Shown here: positions 1 to 6,709 of the stretch, in pieces | Position numbering within the stretch: the stretch's first letter is position 1 | Layout: every line of letters starts with the position of its first letter | Source of the DNA: Labilithrix sp. | Lineage (GTDB): Bacteria; Myxococcota; Polyangia; Polyangiales; Polyangiaceae | DNA: 12,017 nucleotides | Direction: 5' to 3' | Assembly (NCBI GenBank): GCA_028287035.1 | Contig: JAQBQL010000180.1 | Coordinates: 1 to 12,017, forward strand | Program-made: the position numbers and the translations under genes | Notes under the pieces: model-generated | Seen by the model: the letters and a program-made list of their open reading frames with translations, nothing else | The model's database searches: none | Told to the model about the DNA's origin: nothing

Positions 1-154
1 TCGCCGCGGCGACGGGCACGGCCGCGGCGGACGGCGCGGTGCTCGCGCCCATCGCGGGCTCCGGCTCGGGCGGCGTTCGGCTACAGGCGCCGAGGCCGAT
101 TGCGATCAGCGCGGTCGCGAGCGAGGACACGAGGAAAGGCGCGGAGCGGGGCAT
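1..154 (-). CDS. Lipoprotein, N-terminal fragment (gene continues beyond left edge)
   Basis: The minus strand opens with ATG at 154 and reads 51 codons without a stop to the window edge. The start MPRSAPFLVSSLATALIAIG is a type II signal peptide with one Arg in a short n-region and a hydrophobic core. It ends in a lipobox Leu-Gly-Ala-Cys with the lipid-modified Cys at residue 24. A Pro/Glu and then Ala/Pro-rich linker follows, a typical low-complexity tether. The functional domain lies outside the window, so no role can be given beyond an envelope-anchored lipoprotein. No Shine-Dalgarno is visible. A TAGAGT hexamer (164-169, minus sense) lies 9 nt before the ATG and may be a -10 box giving a very short leader. 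An intrinsic terminator stands directly upstream. Confidence 0.75.
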   Translation of the reverse strand, partial: MPRSAPFLVSSLATALIAIGLGACSRTPPEPEPAMGASTAPSAAAVPVAAA

Positions 155-172
155 CGCGCGCGGACTCTAGAC

Positions 173-225
173 AAAAAAAGGGCACCGCGTCCGGGCTCGG
201 GGGGGGAAAGCCTCAACGCGGTGCC
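173..225 (-). terminator. Strong Rho-independent terminator (minus strand)
   Basis: A perfect 9-bp stem pairs GGCACCGCG (181-189) with CGCGGTGCC (217-225). A second small stem (GGCT 194-197 with AGCC 209-212) sits inside the 27-nt loop. In minus-strand direction the stem is followed at once by seven T (173-179). It is the only hairpin in the window with a true U-tract. It ends 18 nt before the ATG at 154. No minus-strand gene lies between it and 1261, so it either ends an unannotated minus-strand RNA or attenuates the lipoprotein leader. Confidence 0.7.
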
Positions 226-431
226 GCACGGTACTTAGCCATTGTCGTGCCAGCTCCAAGTAGGCGAAAGCACGTCGTCCTGGCCAGCGGCCGCTTGCAA
301 TTCCGCAAGGCGCCAAGGCGCGGTTGAAAGGGAGCCCTCCCGTGGAGCGCGCGATCTACGTGGTACCGCGTACCTGGCCCAGGTCCGGTGCCGGGAGGCG
401 GCGCCTTTGCATTGCAAGGTCGAAAAGCGGG
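226..431. other. Hairpin-rich non-coding gap, possible structured RNA
   Basis: This is most of the 313-nt gap between the divergent lipoprotein (start 154) and the NTF2-like gene (start 468). No convincing ORF is present. Short inverted repeats are frequent: GCACG/CGTGC arms at 226-230, 246-250 and 270-274; CTTGC/GCAAG at 294-309; GGGAG/CTCCC at 330-341; GGTAC-CGC-GTACC at 362-374; ACCTGG-C-CCAGGT at about 372-384; and a bulged CCTTTGC/GCAAGG hairpin at 404-419. I tried and failed to match SRP RNA, RNase P RNA, tmRNA, 6S RNA and several riboswitch cores. Together with the minus-strand terminator at its end, the gap could encode a minus-strand small RNA or leader of roughly 200-250 nt. GC-rich DNA also produces such repeats by chance, so confidence is low. 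Confidence 0.25.
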
Positions 432-453
432 CCGCTCGGCCCATCCCGAGCGG
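432..453. promoter_or_regulatory. 8-bp inverted repeat, operator candidate
   Basis: CCGCTCGG (432-439) is separated by six bases from CCGAGCGG (446-453), a perfect inverted repeat. It ends 2 nt before the TATCCT hexamer of the next gene, so it would cover the spacer and -35 zone of that promoter, where a repressor or activator dimer could bind. In minus sense it is followed by only four T after a GC gap, so I do not favour a terminator. Confidence 0.35.
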
Positions 454-455
454 GC

Positions 456-461
456 TATCCT
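456..461 (+). promoter_or_regulatory. -10 hexamer TATCCT, likely leaderless start
   Basis: TATCCT ends 6 nt before the ATG at 468, which would place the transcription start on or next to the start codon. No Shine-Dalgarno lies between. The same TAnnnT-N6-start arrangement occurs at three other genes in the window. No convincing -35 is seen. Confidence 0.4.
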
Positions 462-467
462 CGCGCC

Positions 468-1247
468 ATGAACGACGAGCGTTCTCCCGAGAGCGCCCTC
501 CGTGGACGGCTGGCCGACATCTTCGTCCCGGCGCTCCTCGAGGGCTCCGTCGACGCGCTGTCGCGGCGCCTCGGCGACCGCGCCACCGTGGACGACACGC
601 GTCACGGCAGCGCGCGCGGCCCCGCCGACATCGCCGCGCTGCTCGGCCGCATCGCAGGCGAGCTCGTGGGCGCCTCCTACGAGCACCGCGCCTCGACGAC
701 GGGCGGCGATCGCGACGCCGCGGAGGGCGCGCTGGTCAGCTCACGCGGCGGCGTCGCGAGCGAGATGCCGATCGCGATCGTCGCCGAGCGCCGGCGCCTC
801 CGCGAGATCGAGATCCGGATCTACCGGGCGAGCCTCGGCACCGGCGCGCCGACGTCCCCCGCCCGCCTCCGCTCGATCGTGCCGCCCGCCCCGGGTAGCC
901 AGGCGGCGGAGCGCGCCGCGCAGGCCCTCGGCGCGCCGCCGGTCGGCGAGCTCCTCGACGCGCTTCGCCGCGGCGACGCGGAGGGGGTCGCTGCCGGCCT
1001 CGAGCGCGGCGCACGCCTCGTCGATGCCGCGGGCGGCGTCCACGCGCACGAGTCGGGCGCGCTCGCCGCTCACCTTCGCGAGCGCGGCGCGATCGATCTC
1101 GAGCCGCTGGGCAGCGCCGACGACGGGCGCACCGCGTGCATCGAGGCCCTGCTCCGTCGCGGCAACGACGCTCCGGCGCCGGCGTTCCTCGCGATCGAGC
1201 GAGGCGACAGCGGCCTCGTGCGCGAGATCCGCCTCTACTTCCGCTGA
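468..1247 (+). CDS. Tandem NTF2-like (SnoaL-type) domain protein, function unknown
   Basis: This 259-aa protein is read from ATG 468; the open frame runs further upstream but the added part has no protein-like character. Two diverged halves can be seen. Residues about 13-122 carry GDRATVDD, then GPADIAALL, and end in LREIEIRIYRAS. Residues about 158-259 carry ERGARLVDA, then ESGALAAHL, and end in GLVREIRLYFR. Helix-rich starts (LLEGSVDALSRRL and LLDALRRGDAEGVAAGL) followed by strands and a final I-R-I/L-Y strand fit the cone-shaped NTF2/SnoaL fold, so I infer an internal duplication. There is no signal peptide or membrane segment, so it is probably cytosolic. No catalytic residues can be assigned: such folds serve as enzymes, binding domains or stress proteins. 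It converges on the minus-strand gene ending at 1261 and shares a hairpin with it. Confidence 0.7.
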   Translation: MNDERSPESALRGRLADIFVPALLEGSVDALSRRLGDRATVDDTRHGSARGPADIAALLGRIAGELVGASYEHRASTTGGDRDAAEGALVSSRGGVASEMPIAIVAERRRLREIEIRIYRASLGTGAPTSPARLRSIVPPAPGSQAAERAAQALGAPPVGELLDALRRGDAEGVAAGLERGARLVDAAGGVHAHESGALAAHLRERGAIDLEPLGSADDGRTACIEALLRRGNDAPAPAFLAIERGDSGLVREIRLYFR

Positions 1248-1264
1248 CCCGCGCTCGGGGTCAG
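1244..1264. terminator. Bidirectional hairpin holding both convergent stop codons
   Basis: CTGACCC (1244-1250) pairs perfectly with GGGTCAG (1258-1264) across a 7-nt loop. The left arm contains the TGA of the plus gene (1245-1247). The right arm contains the complement of the TGA of the minus gene (1261-1263). No T-run follows on either side, so it may act with Rho or as an mRNA 3'-end stabiliser rather than as a classic terminator. Confidence 0.45.
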
Positions 1265-1515
1265 AGAAGCTTCGAGACGAGCGCGCCGAGCTCCGCGCAG
1301 CACGACTCGTACTTCAGGTCGCCGTTGCCGGCGGCGTCGAAGTGCAGGCGCACGTTCGTCGGGCCCTTGGCGTGGGTCGGACACGTGACGTCCGCGAGGC
1401 GCATCCCGACGTCACGTGCGGCCTGGCGCAGCGCGCTCACGACCTTCTGGTTGTGGACCTCGTCGATCGGGACCGTCTTCCGGCCCACCGCCACCGTCAC
1501 CGCTACGCGCAGCAT
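1261..1515 (-). CDS. Small conserved Cys-containing protein downstream of purF
   Basis: The product is 84 aa from ATG 1515; a GTG directly before it (1518) is an alternative giving 85 aa. ATG is preferred because TACGCT lies exactly 6 nt upstream, although this may be coincidence. The N-terminal half reads MLRVAVTVAVGRKTVPIDEV, a strand-rich start. The second half has C-P-x-H (residues 45-48), the stretch GPTNVRLHFD, and a Cys-Cys pair (72-73), followed by a helix ending ALVSKLL. The CPxH plus CC set could bind a metal such as zinc, but the spacing does not match a ribbon family I know. The gene begins 15 nt after the purF stop and is probably co-transcribed with it. There is no signal peptide. 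No function is assigned. Confidence 0.7.
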   Translation of the reverse strand: MLRVAVTVAVGRKTVPIDEVHNQKVVSALRQAARDVGMRLADVTCPTHAKGPTNVRLHFDAAGNGDLKYESCCAELGALVSKLL

Positions 1516-1521
1516 CACCCG

Positions 1522-1527
1522 AGCGTA
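1522..1527 (-). promoter_or_regulatory. TACGCT hexamer 6 nt before the small gene's ATG
   Basis: In minus sense TACGCT is followed by six bases and then ATG 1515. This is the TAnnnT-N6 arrangement seen at 468, 6716 and 7688. It lies in the short gap after purF, so it could be an internal promoter or chance. Confidence 0.25.
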
Positions 1528-1530
1528 ACG

Positions 1531-3072
<1,542 letters not shown>

Positions 3073-3193
3073 CGCGTGAGGCGGAAGGTAGTCGCGCGGG
3101 TCACCGGACGCCAGCGCAAGCATGACGCGAGAACGGGTGAATCGACCCAGCCCGAGCCCGTCCAAGCTCCCGCTTCGGCTTCCTTGCCTGAAG

Positions 3194-3199
3194 AAAGGA
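3194..3199 (+). promoter_or_regulatory. Shine-Dalgarno AAAGGA fixing the start of the 8-Cys lipoprotein
   Basis: AAAGGA lies 10 nt before the ATG at 3210 and is the clearest ribosome binding site in the window. It sits in the 137-nt divergent region shared with purF. I could not find a convincing -35/-10 pair for either direction there, apart from the weak TACCTT on the purF side. Confidence 0.6.
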
Positions 3200-3209
3200 C
3201 ACATTTCAC

Positions 3210-3518
3210 ATGAAGCTCTCTCACACGCTCCTCACCGCCTCGGCGGTCGCTCTCATGGTGACGCTCGTCGCCTGTTCGTCCGATGACGACGCGAGCTCTT
3301 CTGGCAACGCCTCGAGCTGCGCGGCTGCCAAGAAGGTCTCGGACGACTGCAACGCCCAGCCGTCCGAAGGTGGCGTCTCGGTCACCGCGGATTTCGATCA
3401 GGCGAAGTGCGAGAGCGGCGGCGACGCGGCGAAGAAGGTGGCCGACTGCATCACGGCCAACAAGTCGAACTGCGCGTGCGTCCTCAAGTGCGCCATCACC
3501 GGCGGCACCTGCTCCTGA
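3210..3518 (+). CDS. Small Cys-rich lipoprotein
   Basis: The 102-aa product begins [20 protein letters not shown], a type II signal peptide with lipobox Leu-Val-Ala-Cys and lipidated Cys22. The Ser-Ser-Asp-Asp-Asp that follows is a flexible acidic/serine tether. The mature domain has eight further Cys (37, 47, 67, 80, 88, 90, 94, 101), an even number that suggests four disulfides in the periplasm or on the cell surface. The pattern includes C-x-C-x3-C near the end (NCACVLKC). Similar small Cys-rich lipoproteins are common in myxobacteria, but I know no function for them. It is divergent from purF and converges on the gene ending at 3528. Confidence 0.8.
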   Translation: MKLSHTLLTASAVALMVTLVACSSDDDASSSGNASSCAAAKKVSDDCNAQPSEGGVSVTADFDQAKCESGGDAAKKVADCITANKSNCACVLKCAITGGTCS

Positions 3519-3526
3519 GCAGCCGC
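3502..3526. terminator. Bulged hairpin at convergent gene ends
   Basis: GCGGC (3502-3506) pairs with GCCGC (3522-3526), and inside it CTGCT (3509-3513) pairs with AGCAG (3518-3522) around a 4-nt loop. The two stems share one base, so they compete slightly at the junction. The lipoprotein stop TGA (3516-3518) lies at the loop. No T-run follows in either direction. It may be a weak bidirectional 3'-end structure between the lipoprotein and the minus-strand gene ending at 3528. Confidence 0.3.
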
Positions 3527-3527
3527 G

Positions 3528-4316
3528 CTACTTGACGGTCCCCGGGTAGGTCGCGGTCACCGCGATCCTGTAGCGGGCGTGCGCGTGCGTGACCGTGTCG
3601 AGCGGCATGGCGGACAGGCGGCTCTTCACGGCCGCCTGGCACACGCCGACCGCCCGCGCGTTCTTCAGCGTCCGGCCGTCCTTCGGCGTCGCGACGTTGA
3701 TGGCCTTGCGCTTGAAGCTCACGTCGGCGACGTAGACGATCGTGCCGCCGCCCGCCTCCTTCGTCACGCACGCGGCGGTGTCCTCGATCGCCTTCGTGAG
3801 CGCCTTCTCGACGTCCGGGAGGCGGTCGCACTCTCCGGGTGCGGTCTTCTTCGGGCCGGGATCCTGGCACGCGAGCACGCGCACCTCGCCGACCGCCGGC
3901 TTGTCGCCGCTCTCCTCGGTGACCGCCGCGCCTGCCTCGACCGCGAGCCCGGCGTCGGGCGGCCCCGGCACCGCGAGGGTGTCGGCGCGCGGCCTTCGCC
4001 AGAGATAGAGCGGGATCGCGACCAGCACGACGCCGAGGACCAGCGCGACGATCATCTGCAGGCGTGCCGGCCGATCGGCAGCGCTCGCATCCATCTGCGC
4101 AAAGCTGCCTCGTGAAGGCGGGCGCGGCTCGGAAGGAGGCAGCGAGGGGCGCGAGACGGACGGCGGCGCGGGCGAATGGCCGTGGCCCCCCGACGACGGG
4201 GCACGCTCGCGCGACTCACCCGACGACGACAGCGGGCGCCGTGAGGGCTCGGGCGCGCTCGCCGGCCCCGCCTCGTGCGGGTCGGTGGTGTCGGGGTCGG
4301 GCCTCTCGTCAGCCAT
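3528..4316 (-). CDS. Single-pass membrane protein with disordered N-terminal tail, kinase-linked
   Basis: The product is 262 aa. Residues 1-86 are a Pro/Ser/Arg/Glu-rich disordered tail. One transmembrane helix spans about 87-106 (LQMIVALVLGVVLVAIPLYLW region) and is followed by Arg-Arg-x-Arg. A short linker leads to a folded domain of about 143-262 with four Cys (150, 163, 183, 226), an even number that would suit disulfides if the domain is periplasmic. The strand-rich end (TIVYVADVSFKRKAINV, then HARYRIAVTATYPG) loosely resembles the C-terminal domains of AgmX/TonB-like myxobacterial proteins, but I cannot name a family. Charge around the helix is similar on both sides, so topology is uncertain. 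The gene starts 61 nt after the kinase stop, same strand, so it is a likely operon partner. Three AGGAC repeats precede the start, the nearest 11 nt from the ATG. The Ser-rich tail is a plausible but untested kinase substrate. Confidence 0.75.
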   Translation of the reverse strand: MADERPDPDTTDPHEAGPASAPEPSRRPLSSSGESRERAPSSGGHGHSPAPPSVSRPSLPPSEPRPPSRGSFAQMDASAADRPARLQMIVALVLGVVLVAIPLYLWRRPRADTLAVPGPPDAGLAVEAGAAVTEESGDKPAVGEVRVLACQDPGPKKTAPGECDRLPDVEKALTKAIEDTAACVTKEAGGGTIVYVADVSFKRKAINVATPKDGRTLKNARAVGVCQAAVKSRLSAMPLDTVTHAHARYRIAVTATYPGTVK

Positions 4317-4377
4317 CGATCGACGCGTCCTGCTGTCCTGTCCTGCGAGCCCGGCGGCCTTGGCTGCGACGCCGCGC

Positions 4378-6096
4378 TCAGGCCGGATCGATCAGCGCGC
4401 GCACGTTCATGCCCGGCTCGTACCGCGCGATCGATGCGACGAGATCGAGCCCCTCGGGCAGCATGCCCTGAACCTGCCCGACGACCTGCTCGACGAGATT
4501 CCGCGCTTCCTGCTGGCCGGGGCCCGTCATGCACACCGCAAAACGGAGCGGACCGGTGCGCCCGCCGGTGACCGCGATGAGCGACAGGAGCAGCATGTCG
4601 GTGAGCTCGACGACGCGCGTGGCGGCGCGGCGGAAGGCGAGCATCTCGAGGATGGTCGGACGATCGGACACGAGGCGGTTCGGCCCGCGGATCTCGTAGC
4701 GCGCGATGCTGAGCGGCTGCTCGACCCACTCGCTGAACGCCGCCTCCTCGTCGAGCGCCTTCGTGAAGTGCTCGCGCAGGAGGAGACCCGTGAGCCCGTC
4801 GCGGCGCGAGAGGTACTGGCGCGCGCGCTTGTGATGCGCGCTCTCGCGCGCGAAGCTGACGAGCTTGAGGCGCAGCTCACCGAGCTGGAACTCGCCGCCG
4901 TGCATCAGGTTGACGACCTTCTTGCGCTCGTACGTGTGCTCCACGTACGTGCCGTTCGTCGAGCCGAGGTCCTCGATGGCCCAGGAGCCCGTCGTCCACT
5001 TCACGTTGGCGTGGTGACCGCTCACCGTCGCCTCGGGGACCACCACGTCGACGTCGTTGCGGCGGCCCATCGAGAGGAGCGGACGCTCGAGCACGATGAG
5101 CTCGCCCACGAACTCGGGCGCGTTGGTGGCGAAGGTCGCGAGCAGCGCCTGCGCTCCGGGAGCGAAGGCGTTCTGCGCGCTGCGGCCGGGCGGCGGGCCC
5201 GGGTCGAGCCGTTCGCGCGGCACCTGCACCGGGTTCGTCGTGAGCTGCACGGGGTTGAAGAAGCGCAGGTGACGGGCCGGGAGGCGCGCCTGCGGATCGT
5301 CGGCGAGGCAGCGGAAGATCTGCTTGATCTCGTCGACGCTGAGCCCCGCGGGCACGTCGAACATGATCTGCTGGCGCATCGGCTTCGCGCGCGGCTTGTA
5401 CCCGGGCTCGGGGACCCGGCACGTCCACATCTCCCAGAGCGTGAGGCCGAGCGCGTAGAGATCGTCCTCGATCGACGCGCCGCCCGAGCGGATGCGCTCC
5501 GGGGCCATGTAGTTGGGGGTGCCGCCGTCGGGCGGCGCGCCCGGGCGCCGGGCGGAGAGGCGCGCGCGCTCCTTGGCGAAGCCGAAGTCGAGGACGATGC
5601 CCTTGCCGATGGAGCCGTCGGGGTTCGACGTGACCATGACGTTGCCCGGCTTGAGATCGCCGTGCACGAGACCGCACGCGTGGATCGCGGCGACGCCCTG
5701 GCAGATGTCCGCGGCGAGGCGCCGGAACTCGTCGGACGTGTACCCGCCCTGGGCCTTCTTGCGACGGATGTGCGTGTGGAGCGTCTGCCCGGTGATGTGC
5801 TCCATCACGAGGATCGGCCCGTAGCCCGAGGGCGCGAGGTCGTGCACGCGGCACACGTTCGGGTTCGACACCGAGCGCGCGAGGATCAGCTCCTGACGGA
5901 GCGCCTCGTCGTCGCCGGGCATGCGCGCCTCTTCACGGACGATCTTGAGCGCCACCGGCTGCTGGGTGGTGCGGTCGTACGCGAGGAAGACCTCGCCCAT
6001 GCCCCCCTTGCCGAGGCTCTGGCGGATCTCGTACCGCTCGTTGATGACGGAGCCGTGCGAGATCGGCGGAAGCGTGCTGCGCTGCGTCTCGGACAT
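4378..6096 (-). CDS. Ser/Thr protein kinase with FHA and degenerate GGDEF domains
   Basis: The product is 572 aa with three domains. The kinase domain (about 22-283) has glycine loop GKGGMGEV (29-36), Lys51, Glu69, catalytic loop HGDLKPGN (145-152), DFG (170-172) and APE (198-200). All catalytic residues are present, but the Arg before Asp147 is Gly, a non-RD kinase that should not depend on activation-loop phosphorylation in the usual way. The FHA domain (about 331-413) has GR (344-345), SGHH (359-362) and STNGTYV (379-385), the phosphothreonine-binding layout. The C-terminus (about 424-572) begins RRDGLTGLLLREHF, as GGDEF domains do, but where GG(D/E)EF is expected it has GPLRF (515-519) before AVCMTG, so it cannot be a diguanylate cyclase. 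There is no membrane segment, so it is cytosolic. ATG 6096 has no clear Shine-Dalgarno and follows a hairpin. The membrane protein downstream is its likely partner. Confidence 0.9.
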   Translation of the reverse strand: MSETQRSTLPPISHGSVINERYEIRQSLGKGGMGEVFLAYDRTTQQPVALKIVREEARMPGDDEALRQELILARSVSNPNVCRVHDLAPSGYGPILVMEHITGQTLHTHIRRKKAQGGYTSDEFRRLAADICQGVAAIHACGLVHGDLKPGNVMVTSNPDGSIGKGIVLDFGFAKERARLSARRPGAPPDGGTPNYMAPERIRSGGASIEDDLYALGLTLWEMWTCRVPEPGYKPRAKPMRQQIMFDVPAGLSVDEIKQIFRCLADDPQARLPARHLRFFNPVQLTTNPVQVPRERLDPGPPPGRSAQNAFAPGAQALLATFATNAPEFVGELIVLERPLLSMGRRNDVDVVVPEATVSGHHANVKWTTGSWAIEDLGSTNGTYVEHTYERKKVVNLMHGGEFQLGELRLKLVSFARESAHHKRARQYLSRRDGLTGLLLREHFTKALDEEAAFSEWVEQPLSIARYEIRGPNRLVSDRPTILEMLAFRRAATRVVELTDMLLLSLIAVTGGRTGPLRFAVCMTGPGQQEARNLVEQVVGQVQGMLPEGLDLVASIARYEPGMNVRALIDPA

Positions 6097-6098
6097 TT

Positions 6099-6115
6099 GC
6101 GTTCGCGCGGAACGC
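6099..6115 (-). promoter_or_regulatory. 6-bp hairpin abutting the kinase start codon
   Basis: GCGTTC and GAACGC (6099-6104 and 6110-6115) form a perfect inverted repeat with a 5-nt centre. It ends two bases before the kinase ATG at 6096. In the mRNA this stem would cover the usual ribosome-binding position. As DNA it could be an operator. In the plus direction it is followed by TTTT, but no plus-strand gene needs a terminator here. Confidence 0.35.
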
Positions 6116-6156
6116 GTTTTGGCGCGATTCCAGCGGGTTTCTCAAGGGTCCGTCAT

Positions 6157-6200
6157 TTAGCGGCGAGGCGCAACAGGGAACGCCTCGGAGGGGCCGCTAA
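6157..6200. repeat. 44-nt interrupted inverted repeat upstream of the kinase
   Basis: The outer arms TTAGCGG (6157-6163) and CCGCTAA (6194-6200) pair perfectly. The directly adjoining inner arms CGAGGCG (6164-6170) and CGCCTCG (6181-6187) pair perfectly around a 10-nt loop. Only a 6-nt bulge (6188-6193) on one side breaks the 14-bp stem. It lies in the gap between the small lipoprotein (stop 6267) and the kinase start (6096). There is no T-run on either side, so it is not a classic terminator. It may be a leader structure, a processed 3' end or a dispersed palindromic repeat. Confidence 0.55.
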
Positions 6201-6243
6201 GAGACGGTCTCCAGGCAAAATGCCGGGCCGAGAGGGCCGCACG

Positions 6244-6263
6244 GGTCGGCGTCGCGCCCGACC
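6244..6263 (-). terminator. Weak hairpin just after the small lipoprotein stop
   Basis: GGTCGG (6244-6249) and CCGACC (6258-6263) flank an 8-nt loop, starting 3 nt beyond the stop codon at 6267 in minus sense. No T-run follows. It may be a Rho-assisted or stabilising 3' structure, or chance in GC-rich DNA. Confidence 0.25.
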
Positions 6264-6266
6264 ACC

Positions 6267-6575
6267 TCACCGGGCGCCGGGGTCGGTCGCCGCAGCTGCG
6301 GCCGCGCGTGGCCGCCGTTCCGGAGCGCAGCTGTAGAGGAGCACCTGGTTCGTCGTCGATCCCTCGAACACGGGCGCGCTCGCGGAAGCGACGTCGAAGG
6401 GACCGCCGCACTGCTCGCGGGCGACCTCGTAGCAGCCCTCGATGCGCAAGCACTCGAGCTCCGTCAGCTTCTCGCCGTGAGGCCCGACGATTCCGTCCTT
6501 CACGAGGTATGCGCGCTCGGGATGGCAGGCGGCGAGGGCGAGCGCGCCCCCGAGTAGCAAGGTCAACGTCTTCAT
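6267..6575 (-). CDS. Small lipoprotein with four mature Cys
   Basis: The product is 102 aa from ATG 6575. The frame is open to 6626, but only this start gives a clean signal peptide, and GGGGGA lies just upstream as a ribosome site. MKTLTLLLGGALALAAC is a compact type II signal with lipobox Leu-Ala-Ala-Cys, lipidated Cys17. The mature part has Cys42, 48, 56 and 83 (ECLRIEGC, REQCGG, YSCAP), enough for two disulfides, and ends in an Arg/Ala-rich tail (ERRPR, then six Ala). It recalls other small myxobacterial envelope lipoproteins but no named family. It is divergent from the 6716 gene and 170 nt upstream of the kinase on the same strand. Transcription could run on into the kinase, although the inverted repeat lies between. 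Confidence 0.75.
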   Translation of the reverse strand: MKTLTLLLGGALALAACHPERAYLVKDGIVGPHGEKLTELECLRIEGCYEVAREQCGGPFDVASASAPVFEGSTTNQVLLYSCAPERRPRAAAAAATDPGAR

Positions 6576-6671
6576 CGTCCCCCGCGGCTGCAACGAGCAG
6601 GCCGGCCCGCGATCGCGGAGCCGCACGCGGTTTTCGGTTGCCCGGCGGCGAGAGGGTGTAACGAAAGTCGA

Positions 6672-6697
6672 ACACGTGTACCGACGGAGAACGTCGG
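6672..6697. promoter_or_regulatory. Two adjacent palindromes in a divergent promoter region
   Basis: ACACGTGT (6672-6679) is a perfect 8-bp palindrome. One base on, CCGACG and CGTCGG (6681-6686 and 6692-6697) form a 6-bp inverted repeat with 5-nt centre. They lie upstream of TACAAT at 6704, so the second covers the -35 position of that promoter. They are candidate operators for the 6716 gene and possibly for the divergent lipoprotein. Confidence 0.4.
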
Positions 6698-6703
6698 CAC
6701 CGC

Positions 6704-6709
6704 TACAAT
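6704..6709 (+). promoter_or_regulatory. -10 hexamer TACAAT, likely leaderless start
   Basis: TACAAT, one base from TATAAT, ends 6 nt before the GTG at 6716, so the predicted transcript would begin at or next to the start codon. There is no Shine-Dalgarno in the gap. The -35 position is occupied by a palindrome arm instead of a TTGACA-like box. Confidence 0.5.

Noticed and set aside
189..198. RNase P-like GTCCGGGCTC
   Set aside because: The flanking GAGGAAA and all other conserved parts of RNase P RNA are missing, and the string lies in a terminator loop.
371..404. SRP (4.5S) RNA-like string on the plus strand (CAGGTCCGG)
   Set aside because: The nine bases match domain IV, but the GGAA tetraloop, the asymmetric loop and the pairing stem are absent.
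213..686. 157-codon minus-strand frame across the divergent gap
   Set aside because: It overlaps the supported plus gene, reads through the structured gap and terminator stem, and has no domain or start signal.
4285..4377. Three AGGAC copies before the membrane protein as a tandem repeat element
   Set aside because: The copies are too short and few; they are more simply alternative ribosome-site-like sequences, the nearest slightly too far from the ATG.
6201..6211. GAGAC-G-GTCTC palindrome
   Set aside because: It is short, has no gene start nearby, and similar palindromes are expected by chance.
4285..6336. 683-codon plus-strand open frame
   Set aside because: It is antisense to the well-supported kinase, rich in Arg/Ala/Glu/Leu with no recognisable domain, and lacks a start signal.
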